Positions 19,783 to 28,138 of a stretch of 43,001 nucleotides of DNA are shown piece by piece. Within the stretch, counting starts at the first letter, position 1. Each line of letters starts with the position of its first letter. The notes beneath the pieces were generated by a model. It did not search any database and had not been told where the DNA came from. It saw nothing but the letters and a program-made list of their open reading frames with translations. Source of the stretch: Pseudomonadota bacterium. Its GTDB lineage: Bacteria > Pseudomonadota > Gammaproteobacteria > Acidiferrobacterales > Acidiferrobacteraceae. The stretch lies in contig JAJYGP010000093.1 of the NCBI GenBank assembly GCA_021785035.1, positions 1-43,001 of the forward strand, read 5' to 3'. A program made the translations under genes and the position numbers.

Positions 19783-20505
19783 ATGGGACGGCAAATTGTG
19801 CTCGATACGGAAACGACGGGCTTGGAACCGGCCGATGGACACAGAATCATAGAAATCGGTGCCGTGGAGATCGTTAATCGCCGTTTGACCGGGAGGACGT
19901 ACCATCAATATTTGAATCCGGAGCGCGACATCGACGCGGCTGCGGTGGAGGTTCATGGCATCACGAGGGCCATGCTCGAAGATAAGCCGCGGTTTGCCGA
20001 GATCGCCGCGGAGCTCGTTGATTTCTTGGACGGAGCCGAACTTCTAATCCACAACGCTCCGTTCGATGTCGGGTTTTTAAACGCTGAGATCAGGGCTGTG
20101 GTGGTCGGCGGGCAGGCGCTGCGGATTGCGCGCGTTGAGGACTGCTGTACGGTTCTTGATACTTTGAGGCTTGCTCGGAGCCTCCATCCGGGACAAAAGA
20201 ACAGTCTCGACGCCTTATGTAAGCGTTATAGCATAGACAATAGCCATAGGACCCAGCACGGAGCCTTGCTCGACGCGGAGATTTTGGTGGACGTTTATTT
20301 GGCCATGACCGGCGGCCAGACCGCGCTGTTCGGCGATAGCGCGATTCCCGAGAAGCCGGTTCTTTTGGATGGCTTTGCCTTCGAGGGCGGGGAGGCCTTG
20401 GTGGTACCGCCTGACGCTGAGGAGCTGGCTGCCCATGAGGCCTACCTCGAGACCTTAGATAGGGCGAGTGGTGGCCGCTGTCTATGGAAGCTTCTGTCGC
20501 CGTGA
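19783..20505 (+). CDS. dnaQ: DNA polymerase III epsilon subunit (3'-5' proofreading exonuclease)
   Basis: A 240-residue DEDDh exonuclease. ExoI is LDTETTGL with Asp8 and Glu10, ExoII is LIHNAPFDVGFLNAE, and ExoIII is QHGALLDAEILVDVY with the His and Asp. The C-terminal segment after about residue 185 ends in a tail that in the family binds the polymerase alpha subunit. The ATG at 19783 follows GTGAGGAGTGAT, a good ribosome site; a GTG at 19771 is less likely. It is convergent with the MFS gene, with only 26 bp between stops and no visible terminator. Confidence 0.96.
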   Translation: MGRQIVLDTETTGLEPADGHRIIEIGAVEIVNRRLTGRTYHQYLNPERDIDAAAVEVHGITRAMLEDKPRFAEIAAELVDFLDGAELLIHNAPFDVGFLNAEIRAVVVGGQALRIARVEDCCTVLDTLRLARSLHPGQKNSLDALCKRYSIDNSHRTQHGALLDAEILVDVYLAMTGGQTALFGDSAIPEKPVLLDGFAFEGGEALVVPPDAEELAAHEAYLETLDRASGGRCLWKLLSP

Positions 20506-20531
20506 TTGGCCTTAGTCTCGTCGGCGTCGAC

Positions 20532-21710
20532 CTAAAGAGGGTGTGCTTTGTGGGTCTTTAGGGCAAACAGTGCGCCGACAGCGCTCAATAAGGCGGCAAG
20601 CGTCACGAAGGCCAGCCGGTAGCCCCCCGTCTGAATGAGGAGGCCGGTGAGCACCGGACCGATGGCTTGGCCCACGTCCATGATGGACCGCAGCACGCCG
20701 ATGCTGGCGCCAAATCCCCCACTGTGGGCTCGGTCGCCCACGAGGGCGCCGGTCGCGGCGGTGGTTGCGGCAAAACCGGTCCCGAAAATCGCGTTGATGA
20801 TGAAAAGCGGGATGAATTGGCTGGTAAATGGTAGCGCCGCTACTGCTAAAGCCCCCAGGGCTAGTCCGCTTAGGATCGCGGGGCGGCGTCCGTAGCGGTC
20901 CGACAAGCGCCCGATCCGCGGCTTGAAAAGGACCACGACCACGAGTTGGACCCCGAGTAGAAGGCCGATACGCCAGGCCGGCCAACCGTGATGGGCGGTA
21001 TAGACCGCCAGAAACGCCTCAACGGACCCAAACACCAAATACTGTACGGCCTCGACTACGCTTGTGGTCAGCACGAGGTGATCGCCCAGTACGGCCGTGA
21101 GGTGATGCGTGAAGGGCTTCTTCCGGCTCGCCTGGGGGGATACAAGTTCGGTGCTGGTTTGGGTCCCGAGAGTCAGGGCGAGGACGCCCGCTATCGCGCA
21201 GCCGATATAAACAGCCGGGAAGCCGCCAAGGGAGATGAGTGCGCCGCCGAGGAATGGCGCCAGGGATCGACCTACAGTGCTAATGGCGCTATATACACCG
21301 AGGGCGTGCCCGCGGTCGGTGGGATAGCGGGCAACGATTTCGGCACCCACGACGGTCCCAAAAATGGCGGTCGCAAACCCGTGGTAGAAGCGAATCAAGG
21401 CGAGTTGGCCTATCGTGCGCACCAGAAGGTATAAAAATGGGGCAGACGCGAACACAAAGAGCGCCCCGAGCAGAAGCGGTTTCGTGCCGATGCGATCCCT
21501 CAAAAGGCCGGCCGGCAGGCTGATGAGGATACCGGGGATGGTTGATACCATCACCGCCCAGCCAATGAGGCTTGGGGGTGCCCCGAGCGCGCGCGCAAAG
21601 AGCGGCAGTGCCGGTGTCTTCGCCATGGTAGAGCTGAGGAGCGCAAAGGCGCCGGTGAGCGCAATGAGGGTGAGAAAGGACGGTCGACGCACGATCAGGC
21701 CGCCCGGCAC
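20532..21710 (-). CDS. Major facilitator superfamily transporter
   Basis: A 392-residue inner-membrane protein with about 12 hydrophobic helices and a central hydrophilic loop near 185-205. The loop between helices 2 and 3 reads GLLRDRIGTKP and the equivalent in the second half is GRLSDRYGRRP, both forms of the MFS motif A. It resembles drug-efflux-type (DHA1) carriers, but the substrate cannot be told from sequence. The predicted start is GTG with no purine-rich ribosome site, so the start is uncertain; a GTG six codons in is possible. It is divergent from an alpha/beta hydrolase with a 103-bp shared region that contains the small dyad ATGAG-ATT-CTCAT. Confidence 0.85.
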   Translation of the reverse strand: MPGGLIVRRPSFLTLIALTGAFALLSSTMAKTPALPLFARALGAPPSLIGWAVMVSTIPGILISLPAGLLRDRIGTKPLLLGALFVFASAPFLYLLVRTIGQLALIRFYHGFATAIFGTVVGAEIVARYPTDRGHALGVYSAISTVGRSLAPFLGGALISLGGFPAVYIGCAIAGVLALTLGTQTSTELVSPQASRKKPFTHHLTAVLGDHLVLTTSVVEAVQYLVFGSVEAFLAVYTAHHGWPAWRIGLLLGVQLVVVVLFKPRIGRLSDRYGRRPAILSGLALGALAVAALPFTSQFIPLFIINAIFGTGFAATTAATGALVGDRAHSGGFGASIGVLRSIMDVGQAIGPVLTGLLIQTGGYRLAFVTLAALLSAVGALFALKTHKAHPL

Positions 21711-21813
21711 GATAGGGGAGGAGGGGTCATGAGATTCTCATTGATGGGGATTTGCGCAGTAGCATAGCGCCAAACCACGATTTATGGGAGCGTAAACGGG
21801 AGGGCAAGGAGAG

Positions 21814-22698
21814 ATGGTGGCCGTGAAGAACGCGCGTGAGAGCCATATCGTGTTGCCTGATCGGCGCACGCTGGCGTACGCCGAGTACGGGCCACCTAAC
21901 GGTTACCCGGTTCTTTATTGTCATGGCTTCCCGAGCTCGCGCCTTGAGGCGCAATTATGGCAGCCGGCTGCGGACGCCTTAGGGGTTCGGGTGATTGCTC
22001 CCGACCGTCCCGGTTACGGGTGCTCGGATCCGTGTCCGGGGCGCACGCTTGCCGATTTCGCGGGGGACGCGGTTGTGCTCCTTGATCGTTTGGGTGTCGC
22101 CCAAGCCGGAGTTCTTGGCATCTCCGGCGGGGGTCCCTACGCCTTGGCGCTTCTTGCTCTCGCTCCGGAACGGGTCGCCCGCACCGCTTTGGTGGGGGCT
22201 CTGGGGCCACCCGAGGCCTTGGCCGCGGTGCATGATCGATTGGTGCCGTTTTTGAGGCGCGCCTGGCGCATGGCCCAATATTGCCCCGCCTTGATCCCGT
22301 TCTGGGCTGGTTTAGGTACCCAGGCGCTGCGGCTACGTTCGCGATGGGCCTTTAATGCGCAATGTGTCGCGGGCTCCGATCTCATGGTGCTCGCCGATCC
22401 CGAAATCCGGGGGCTTTTGCGACGGTCCCAGCGCGAGGGGCTTCGCCGGGGGGTGGTCGGCGCCGCTCGGGACCTCGTTCTTTATTTGCGTCCCTGGGGG
22501 TTTAGCTTGGCCGGTGTCAGTGCCTCCCTCACGATTTGGCATGGGCAGGCTGATCGATTAGTGCCGGTGGACATGGCGCGTGAGTTGGCATGTCGTCTTA
22601 CGCGCAGCCATATCCGTGTGTTGGCGGGCGAGGGGCATTACTCGCTTCCGGTTCGCCACCGGACTGAGATTATGAGGAGCGTTTTGCGTGATGCGTAG
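21814..22698 (+). CDS. Alpha/beta hydrolase family protein
   Basis: A 294-residue soluble hydrolase. The nucleophile elbow is GISGGGPYA with Ser104, the oxyanion region CHGFPSSRLE, the acid Asp247 in HGQADRLVP and the base His275 in GEGHYSLP. The triad is therefore complete. The group contains esterases, lipases and haloperoxidase-like enzymes; the substrate is unknown. AAGGAGAG directly before the ATG is a strong ribosome site. The last 29 bp overlap the 3' end of the convergent GGDEF gene. Confidence 0.88.
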   Translation: MVAVKNARESHIVLPDRRTLAYAEYGPPNGYPVLYCHGFPSSRLEAQLWQPAADALGVRVIAPDRPGYGCSDPCPGRTLADFAGDAVVLLDRLGVAQAGVLGISGGGPYALALLALAPERVARTALVGALGPPEALAAVHDRLVPFLRRAWRMAQYCPALIPFWAGLGTQALRLRSRWAFNAQCVAGSDLMVLADPEIRGLLRRSQREGLRRGVVGAARDLVLYLRPWGFSLAGVSASLTIWHGQADRLVPVDMARELACRLTRSHIRVLAGEGHYSLPVRHRTEIMRSVLRDA

Positions 22699-24469
22699 CC
22701 GTCTTCAGCCAGTGTTGGGCGGCGCTCGGTTGAAGTTCGGGTCCAAAAAACGCGCCTTGGCCGTAGGTGCACCCGATACTTTTCGCTACCTGACTTTGGA
22801 CGCCGTCATCGATGGCTTGCCCGTAGAGAACGAGTCCTAGCGCCCGCACTCCGGCGGTCAAGGCATGGATCAAGCGGGTGCTGCGGTAGTTCGTGGGGAC
22901 GACACATTTGACGCCCGAAACGGGTATGTCAACCAAATGGCCGAGACAGGTCTCGCGATTATCGCGGAAGTCATCTACAAGGAGGCCGATCCCGCGGTCT
23001 TGAAGTGCCTGAGCCAGGGTGCGGCTCGCAGTAAGGTGTTCTATGACCGCGGTGTCGGGAATTTCCAGGATCAGGCGCTCGGGCGTAATCCCGGTGCTTT
23101 GGCACCACGTGTCTAGCAGCGTTAAAAGTCGTTCGTTATCGAGATCAGCGGCGTGCAAGTTCAGATGTAGGGGTACCGAAGGCCGCAACTGTTTCCGGAA
23201 ATCGCGTTTGCTGATGGCGAGCGCACGCTCAAAAAACTGGGCCCGGATGTCTTTGCCCAAAAGGTCACTCACATCCTCTTCACGAATCGTGACGCTGTCG
23301 CTTCGCGACCAGCGCATGCGACCCTCGAGCGCTACCGTTTGGCCCTCCCAGTTGACGATAGGCTGGTAGGTCATGGTCCAGAGGTTGTCGTGGATGGCCT
23401 TTTCTATGTCGAGGCGCAGGCGGGAACGTGCAGCGATGCGCAGGGTGTTGGTGCGATCAAAGCAGCGATATTGGTCGCCGCCAGCCCGTTTGGCTTCATA
23501 CATGGCCTGATCCGCGTGCTGCAAAAGCCGGTCTGCCGGCTGATCGTCGAAGGGGTAAATGGTCACCCCCACGCTGATCGTGACCGCCACCTCCCGGCCT
23601 TTGAAAGGGACCGGCTGGCGGATCAGGGTGAGTACTCTGTCTAAGATGTTCTCCAGCTGTCCGAGGTGGGTGATATCTTCGAAAAGGATGACAAATTCGT
23701 CGCCCCCGTAGCGGCTCACGATATCGGTCGCGCGCATTGAGGCCGCTAGGCGCTCGGCCACTCGAGCGAGGATATAGTCCCCGGTTCCGTGCCCCATCTC
23801 GTCATTGATGTTTTTGAATCCATCGATATCGAGAAGCGTCACGGCCAGCAGGCGGTTGCGGCGCAGGGCCCGTTTCCGGGCCTCCGCCAGCCGATCCTCC
23901 AACATCACCCTATTGGGCAGTCCAGTCAAAAGGTCGTGGTGGGCGTTACGGGCTAAGGTCGCTTCCAGGGTCGATCGGTGGTAGGCGTTGCCGATAAAGG
24001 CGGCTAGGGTCTCTATGAGCTGCAGAACCCGGGAGCTGGGTGCCCGTTTGGGTCGGGCGAACCAGCCGACAACAAGTGCCCCTTGGGTGTGGCCTGCTAC
24101 GATGATCGGGACTACAAGGGACGATTGAATACCAAGATCGATGAATTCTCGGATCGCGTAAGGACTGTCCGGATAAGACGCCGTATAGAGGGTGGCATTG
24201 TTTTCAACGCTTTGTCCCACGGCGCCTGAGCCCCAAGGCAGGCTAAATTTGTCAAGGGCGGCGAGTTGGGTGGGGGTGAGGCCGAAAAATGACCGATAAC
24301 GAAGCTGGTCGCCGTCGCGCAACACCAGTCCCGCGGCGTCCGCCCGGGTGGCCTCGGCGGCGCCTGCCGCGGCCTTCTGGAAGAATTCGTCGAAGTCCAG
24401 GGTATAGGCGAGGTCGCGAAGTAGCCGCTCCGCGAGTGTCAGCGTACAGGGTCGGCAACGTCTGGCCAT
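22670..24469 (-). CDS. Soluble GAF-GGDEF protein with strongly degenerate EAL domain
   Basis: About 599 residues with no membrane helix. A GAF sensor domain covers roughly 10-165. The GGDEF domain has an intact motif (YGGDEF at 254-259) and an intact RxxD inhibitory site (RATD at 246-249), so diguanylate cyclase activity is expected. The EAL domain is recognisable by its fold markers (YQPIV, LNLHA, LILEI, YGQGAFFG) but lacks catalysis: EAL reads EGR at 382-384, EITE reads EIPD, GTGYSSL is lost after DDF, KID reads KCV and AEGVE reads GQAID. It probably serves as a regulatory or ligand-binding part. The start is ATG at 24469 (MARRCRPC); a GTG at 24517 would add 16 residues. Neither has a good ribosome site. 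Confidence 0.88.
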   Translation of the reverse strand: MARRCRPCTLTLAERLLRDLAYTLDFDEFFQKAAAGAAEATRADAAGLVLRDGDQLRYRSFFGLTPTQLAALDKFSLPWGSGAVGQSVENNATLYTASYPDSPYAIREFIDLGIQSSLVVPIIVAGHTQGALVVGWFARPKRAPSSRVLQLIETLAAFIGNAYHRSTLEATLARNAHHDLLTGLPNRVMLEDRLAEARKRALRRNRLLAVTLLDIDGFKNINDEMGHGTGDYILARVAERLAASMRATDIVSRYGGDEFVILFEDITHLGQLENILDRVLTLIRQPVPFKGREVAVTISVGVTIYPFDDQPADRLLQHADQAMYEAKRAGGDQYRCFDRTNTLRIAARSRLRLDIEKAIHDNLWTMTYQPIVNWEGQTVALEGRMRWSRSDSVTIREEDVSDLLGKDIRAQFFERALAISKRDFRKQLRPSVPLHLNLHAADLDNERLLTLLDTWCQSTGITPERLILEIPDTAVIEHLTASRTLAQALQDRGIGLLVDDFRDNRETCLGHLVDIPVSGVKCVVPTNYRSTRLIHALTAGVRALGLVLYGQAIDDGVQSQVAKSIGCTYGQGAFFGPELQPSAAQHWLKTATHHAKRSS

Positions 24470-24618
24470 GAGGATTCTCGTAGGCGCCAAAACAACCAGT
24501 GTGTATGAACATAGCACAGACGCCGAGGCTTCGGAAATGATGAAGTGGATGGTTCGCTATCATAACCCCGGGGCGCGCAAGCGACAGACAGTCGCAAACG
24601 ACTCCGGCGCACTCGCTG

Positions 24619-24810
24619 ATGGCCGCCGTTCGCAGTGGGATGGTCGGCGGTTCTCGTTGCGGGGCCTGGCTGTTTTGGGGGTCGCTGGTTTACGGCGCCT
24701 GCCTATCTTTTGCCACCGGCCTACTCTCTCTAGGGTCGCTTAAACGATGGTTTTATAGGAGGAACAAAGACGCGGATGCTAAACCGCAGCCGCTTCGAAA
24801 GTCGAGGTGA
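24619..24810 (+). CDS. Possible small single-helix membrane protein
   Basis: A 63-codon frame with one hydrophobic segment (about residues 15-40, GAWLFWGSLVYGACLSFATG) followed by a strongly basic tail (RWFYRRNKDADAKPQPLRKSR), a layout consistent with a membrane anchor obeying the positive-inside rule. No ribosome site stands before the ATG, and no homologue is recognised. It may be chance. Confidence 0.25.
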   Translation: MAAVRSGMVGGSRCGAWLFWGSLVYGACLSFATGLLSLGSLKRWFYRRNKDADAKPQPLRKSR

Positions 24811-25269
24811 GTTGTATTCTTGCTAGGCGGCACGCCACCTTCTGTGTGGAGATCGCGGATCGGTCCTGAGATTGCGGTCGGCTGTACCCCAGGTTTTGGC
24901 TAGGCGCGCTTACCTTGTCTCGCGCCCACACCCCGCGTTTCCCGTTTTGGAATCAAGGACGTCGGGATCGGAGGCGGTTATAAAGGCTTCGGCCGCTCAA
25001 ACTTTCACCGGCTGCTCGTGACGCTTTCTGGGTCAGCGACCGAGGCGCAAGAGTATCTCCGTCATCGCGGCTAAGTGCGACTTCATCTGGCATAGCTTGG
25101 TCTCTGCCAGCGGTTTCTGCTTTTCTGTTCCTTTCTTAAGTAAGTTCGCATGATGCCGTAAGGCCACACCCAATCGATTACCTACCCGTCCACCTGAACT
25201 TCCTCTGTCGGATGGCGGCTTTTGTGCTCGATGGGGAAGGCGCTGCGGGGACAAATGTTCGAAGCAGCC

Positions 25270-25298
25270 TTGATCATTCGCCCACGGACCCCCATATT
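25270..25298 (+). promoter_or_regulatory. Possible sigma-70 promoter of the small membrane protein gene
   Basis: TTGATC (25270-25275), a 17-bp spacer and CATATT (25293-25298), four of six at each box. Predicted start is near 25305, about 20 nt before the ATG at 25325. Modest match in a region otherwise without genes. Confidence 0.35.
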
Positions 25299-25324
25299 GA
25301 CTCGCAATCGGCGTCGGGGGATCT

Positions 25325-25498
25325 ATGATGAAGGACGTAAAGCGGGTCGCGTTGGGCATAGGCCTTACGCTCTTAATTGTGTGGTTTGTGCTTTTTGTAT
25401 TGCATGTGTTATTTGCCTTGGTATGGGTGTTTTTCTGGATCGGATTTATCGGTATCCTGCTTGCGGTCGTCCTTCACGCTATCGAGCGGTTCGTATGA
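25325..25498 (+). CDS. Small two-helix membrane protein, 57 residues, unknown function
   Basis: ATG-ATG start preceded by GGGGGGATCT. The 57-residue product begins MMKDVKRVALGIG, continues as two nearly contiguous hydrophobic stretches (about 9-33 and 35-51, rich in Leu, Val, Phe and Trp) and ends HAIERFV. It reads like a real integral membrane protein: basic start, uninterrupted non-polar body, short charged end, stop right after. I recognise no family. It lies 87 bp before the Bax-inhibitor-like gene on the same strand and may share its transcript. It is easily missed by length cut-offs in gene finding. Confidence 0.6.
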   Translation: MMKDVKRVALGIGLTLLIVWFVLFVLHVLFALVWVFFWIGFIGILLAVVLHAIERFV

Positions 25499-25585
25499 AC
25501 GACCGGGTTGTGGTACCGTGCGGTAAGTTAAGGTGTAATGTCTCTATGACTCATGTGTGCCGTGTTAACGGTAAGGAGGTTTCTC

Positions 25586-26272
25586 GTGGCTCGTTCTAAC
25601 CTTTTCCCCGATTCGCCGCAAGCGGGCTTTCAGAGCGCCTATCCGGTCACGACGGTCATCCACCGGACATATGCTCTCCTCGCTGCGACCTTGTTATTTA
25701 GTGCCCTGACGGCCTATATCGGCATGCGGGCGTTGTTTGTTTACCAGCACCCGTTTGTGATCATGATCGCCGCCTTCGCGAGCCTTTTTGCGGTCCAGTG
25801 GACCGGGGGCAAGAATAGTCCCATGGCGATCCCGCTCGTGTTTTTGTTTACCGGACTTATGGGTCTTTCGCTCGGCCCGGTTATCGCTATGTATTTGAAG
25901 TTGGCCAACGGGCCGGCCATTGTGGCTGAGTCCTTGGTCGGGACGGCGGCAATTTTCGGGAGTTTGTCGCTCTACGCGCTCGTGTCGCGGCGAAACTTTA
26001 GCTACTTGGGCGGCTTTCTGATGACTGGGCTTATCATCGTGGTCCTGGCCTCGATTGCCAATATGTTTTTTCATTTGGCCGGTCTCCAACTCGTCATAGC
26101 GGGTATGGCCCTCTTGGTGTTTTCTGGGCTAGTTCTTTTCGATACCAGTCGCATGGTGAACGGAGGCGAGACCCGTCCTGTCATCATTGCCGTGAGCCTG
26201 TATCTGGATGTGCTTAATATCTTTATGGCCCTGCTCGAGATCCTGGGGGCTGTTCAAGGGCGTCGCGATTGA
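25586..26272 (+). CDS. Bax inhibitor-1 / YccA family membrane protein
   Basis: A 228-residue protein with about seven transmembrane helices, the fold of the BI-1 (UPF0005) family that includes YccA and YbhL. Family markers are the FxxVYxxM-like region after the first helix, FLFTGLMGLSLGPV, and the C-terminal LVFSGLVLFDTSRMV and YLDVLNIFMALLEILG with the conserved Asp residues thought to bind calcium or protons. In bacteria YccA modulates the FtsH membrane protease; that role here is inference. The start is GTG at 25586, because AAGGAGGT stands 5 bp ahead of it; an in-frame ATG at 25553 lacks this. Confidence 0.92.
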   Translation: MARSNLFPDSPQAGFQSAYPVTTVIHRTYALLAATLLFSALTAYIGMRALFVYQHPFVIMIAAFASLFAVQWTGGKNSPMAIPLVFLFTGLMGLSLGPVIAMYLKLANGPAIVAESLVGTAAIFGSLSLYALVSRRNFSYLGGFLMTGLIIVVLASIANMFFHLAGLQLVIAGMALLVFSGLVLFDTSRMVNGGETRPVIIAVSLYLDVLNIFMALLEILGAVQGRRD

Positions 26273-26584
26273 GACGTGTTTCTTTCTACAGACTCGGTCT
26301 TGGGCGCAGGGATGCGCCCGCTCAGGGACGGCGACTGGGAGAGAGATGAAAACTGATGGGGCGTTTGGGCTTTGACCCCCCAGGGAAACCGCTTAGGTCC
26401 CCCCTCCCGGATGAGGTGTGGTGATGATTCGCGGTGCTAAGCGGGATGACTGGCGATTCTCTGTCTTCCATCTTGTCGGTCGCCCCTTTGCTTTTCGGGT
26501 CCTCCCGCGAAAGGCGTATGCGGCGGTTGGTCGGACGCCCCCTATAGCTTTCTCGCGGGGCTATTCTGTCCGGGACTTTTTGGC
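26273..26584. other. 312-bp intergenic region before glgA with one hairpin
   Basis: Contains GGGCGCA/TGCGCCC (26302-26308 / 26313-26319), a perfect 7-bp stem with loop GGGA, 30 bp after the stop of the Bax-inhibitor-like gene. No T run follows. The rest shows no ORF of note and no clear promoter to my reading; it must hold the control region of glgA unless transcription reads through. Confidence 0.5.
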
Positions 26585-28072
26585 GTGATACGCCCAAGAC
26601 CCGGTATTCCTTTTGTGACTATCGATCGCCCCTTACGCATACTCTATGCCGCTTCCGAATGCACCCCCTGGGTGAAGACCGGCGGGCTTGCCGATGTGAC
26701 CGCGGCCTTGCCGGCGGCCTTGGCCGCGCTCGGCGTTGATGTGCGTGTGTGTCTGCCGGCCTATCGGTCCGTGCGTAAGGAGGTCAGTCAGGCACCGATT
26801 CTGGCCGTTCTCCTGGGGGCCGACATCCGGGAAGCGGAGCTACCGTCCGGTGTTAAGGTGTACCTTGTCGACGCCCCCTGGTTTTTTGATCGCGAGGGCG
26901 GACCCTATCAAGACGCCGGGGGCCGGGACTGGTTTGACAACCCCGAGCGGTTTGGGTTTTTTTCTCGGGTGTGCGCGATATTGGCGAGCGACGACAGCCC
27001 TTTGCCCTGGCGTCCGGACATCCTTCATGGTCATGATTGGCAGGTGGGGCTTGCCCCGGCTTTTTTGCGGCTCGAACGGACGGCTCCGGCGCTTTCGATT
27101 CAGACCATACATAATCTCGCCTTCCAAGGCGTTTTCGCGCCGGAGTATGTGTCCGTTTTGCACCTGCCTCCACAGGCCTACGCGATGGAAGGTGTAGAGT
27201 TTTATGGACAACTCTCGTTTCTCAAAGGCGGGCTTCACTTTGCCGACGCCCTGACGACAGTAAGCCCCACCTATGCCCGCGAGATTCAAGGGGACGCCTA
27301 TGGTTGCGGATTGCAAGGGCTTTTGCAGCACCGGCAGGCGAGTCTGACGGGTATTGTCAATGGTATCGACGACGTGACCTGGAATCCGGAAACGGATCCC
27401 TTGATCGCAGCCCCTTATAGCCGGGATCGCTTGACCGACAAGTGTCTTAATAAGAGGGCCTTACAAAGGCAGTTCGGTTTGCCGGAGGAGGCGGATCGGC
27501 CGGTGTTCGGAGTGGTGAGCCGTTTCGCCTGGCAAAAGGGGCTCGATCTTGTCGTCGACATTGCCGAGCGGCTCGTGGCGGTCCCGGCTCAACTGATTAT
27601 TTTGGGTTGTGGCGATCCCGCCCTGGAAGCGGCCGTGAAAGATATGGGGCAGCGCTATCCGCAGGCGGTCGCGGCCCAGATCGGTTTCGACGAGGCCACA
27701 GCGCACGCCATCGAAGCCGGCGCGGATTTTTTTTTGATGCCCTCTCGGTTTGAGCCCTGCGGTCTCAATCAGATGTATAGTCAGCGGTATGGAACGCCAC
27801 CTATCGCCCATGCGACCGGTGGTCTTGCTGATACCATTACGGATGAAGGGGCGGGCGTAATCGGCAAGACCACGGGATTTTTGTTCCGCGAGGCGACATC
27901 GTCGGCCTTGTGGGCCGCTATCGCCCGCGCCCTGGCGTGGTATCGAAGACCCGAGGCCTGGCATCAGATCATGAGCAATGCCATGAGCCGGGATTTTGGG
28001 TGGGCTCAGAGCGCGACCCGCTATCGGGATCTCTACGAGGCACTCCTGAGGTCAGGAGGACGCCGGTCATAA
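26585..28072 (+). CDS. glgA: Glycogen synthase (ADP-glucose type, GT5)
   Basis: A 495-residue retaining glycosyltransferase that extends alpha-1,4-glucan from ADP-glucose. The N-terminal KTGGLADV motif binds ADP-glucose. HGHDWQ, TIHNLAFQG and VNGIDDVTWNP follow, and the second Rossmann domain carries SRFAWQKGLDL and the active-site stretch MPSRFEPCGLNQMYSQRYGT with the catalytic glutamate. It is the GT5 bacterial/plastid type, not the GT4 GlgM type. The start is GTG at 26585 or 26615; neither has a strong ribosome site. It is convergent with glk, whose 3' end is 66 bp away. Confidence 0.97.
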   Translation: MIRPRPGIPFVTIDRPLRILYAASECTPWVKTGGLADVTAALPAALAALGVDVRVCLPAYRSVRKEVSQAPILAVLLGADIREAELPSGVKVYLVDAPWFFDREGGPYQDAGGRDWFDNPERFGFFSRVCAILASDDSPLPWRPDILHGHDWQVGLAPAFLRLERTAPALSIQTIHNLAFQGVFAPEYVSVLHLPPQAYAMEGVEFYGQLSFLKGGLHFADALTTVSPTYAREIQGDAYGCGLQGLLQHRQASLTGIVNGIDDVTWNPETDPLIAAPYSRDRLTDKCLNKRALQRQFGLPEEADRPVFGVVSRFAWQKGLDLVVDIAERLVAVPAQLIILGCGDPALEAAVKDMGQRYPQAVAAQIGFDEATAHAIEAGADFFLMPSRFEPCGLNQMYSQRYGTPPIAHATGGLADTITDEGAGVIGKTTGFLFREATSSALWAAIARALAWYRRPEAWHQIMSNAMSRDFGWAQSATRYRDLYEALLRSGGRRS

Positions 28073-28138
28073 AGACGAGGGAGGCTTGATCGGACTCAGC
28101 CTTGTACGTATAGACAGGGTATCGTCAATGATGTGCTC

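Larger units (their letters stand above)
24470..25324. other. Gene-poor interval of about 0.85 kb
   Basis: Between the GGDEF gene and the 57-residue membrane protein I see no recognisable gene. The only frame with some coding character is the possible 63-codon reading frame at 24619-24810, listed apart. An isolated TAGGAGGA at about 24756 precedes only a 16-codon frame. A minus-strand frame at 25033-25359 lacks family features and overlaps the better-supported small gene. The interval could hold regulatory RNA or the remains of decayed genes. Confidence 0.5.

Noticed and set aside
25033-25359. 108-codon minus-strand ORF in the gene-poor interval
   Set aside because: No recognisable motif, mixed low-complexity N-terminus, and it overlaps the better-supported 57-residue gene on the other strand.
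25508-25539. TTGTGG ... TGTAAT as promoter of the Bax-inhibitor-like gene
   Set aside because: The spacer is 20 bp and the -35 is poor; cotranscription with the small membrane gene is as likely.
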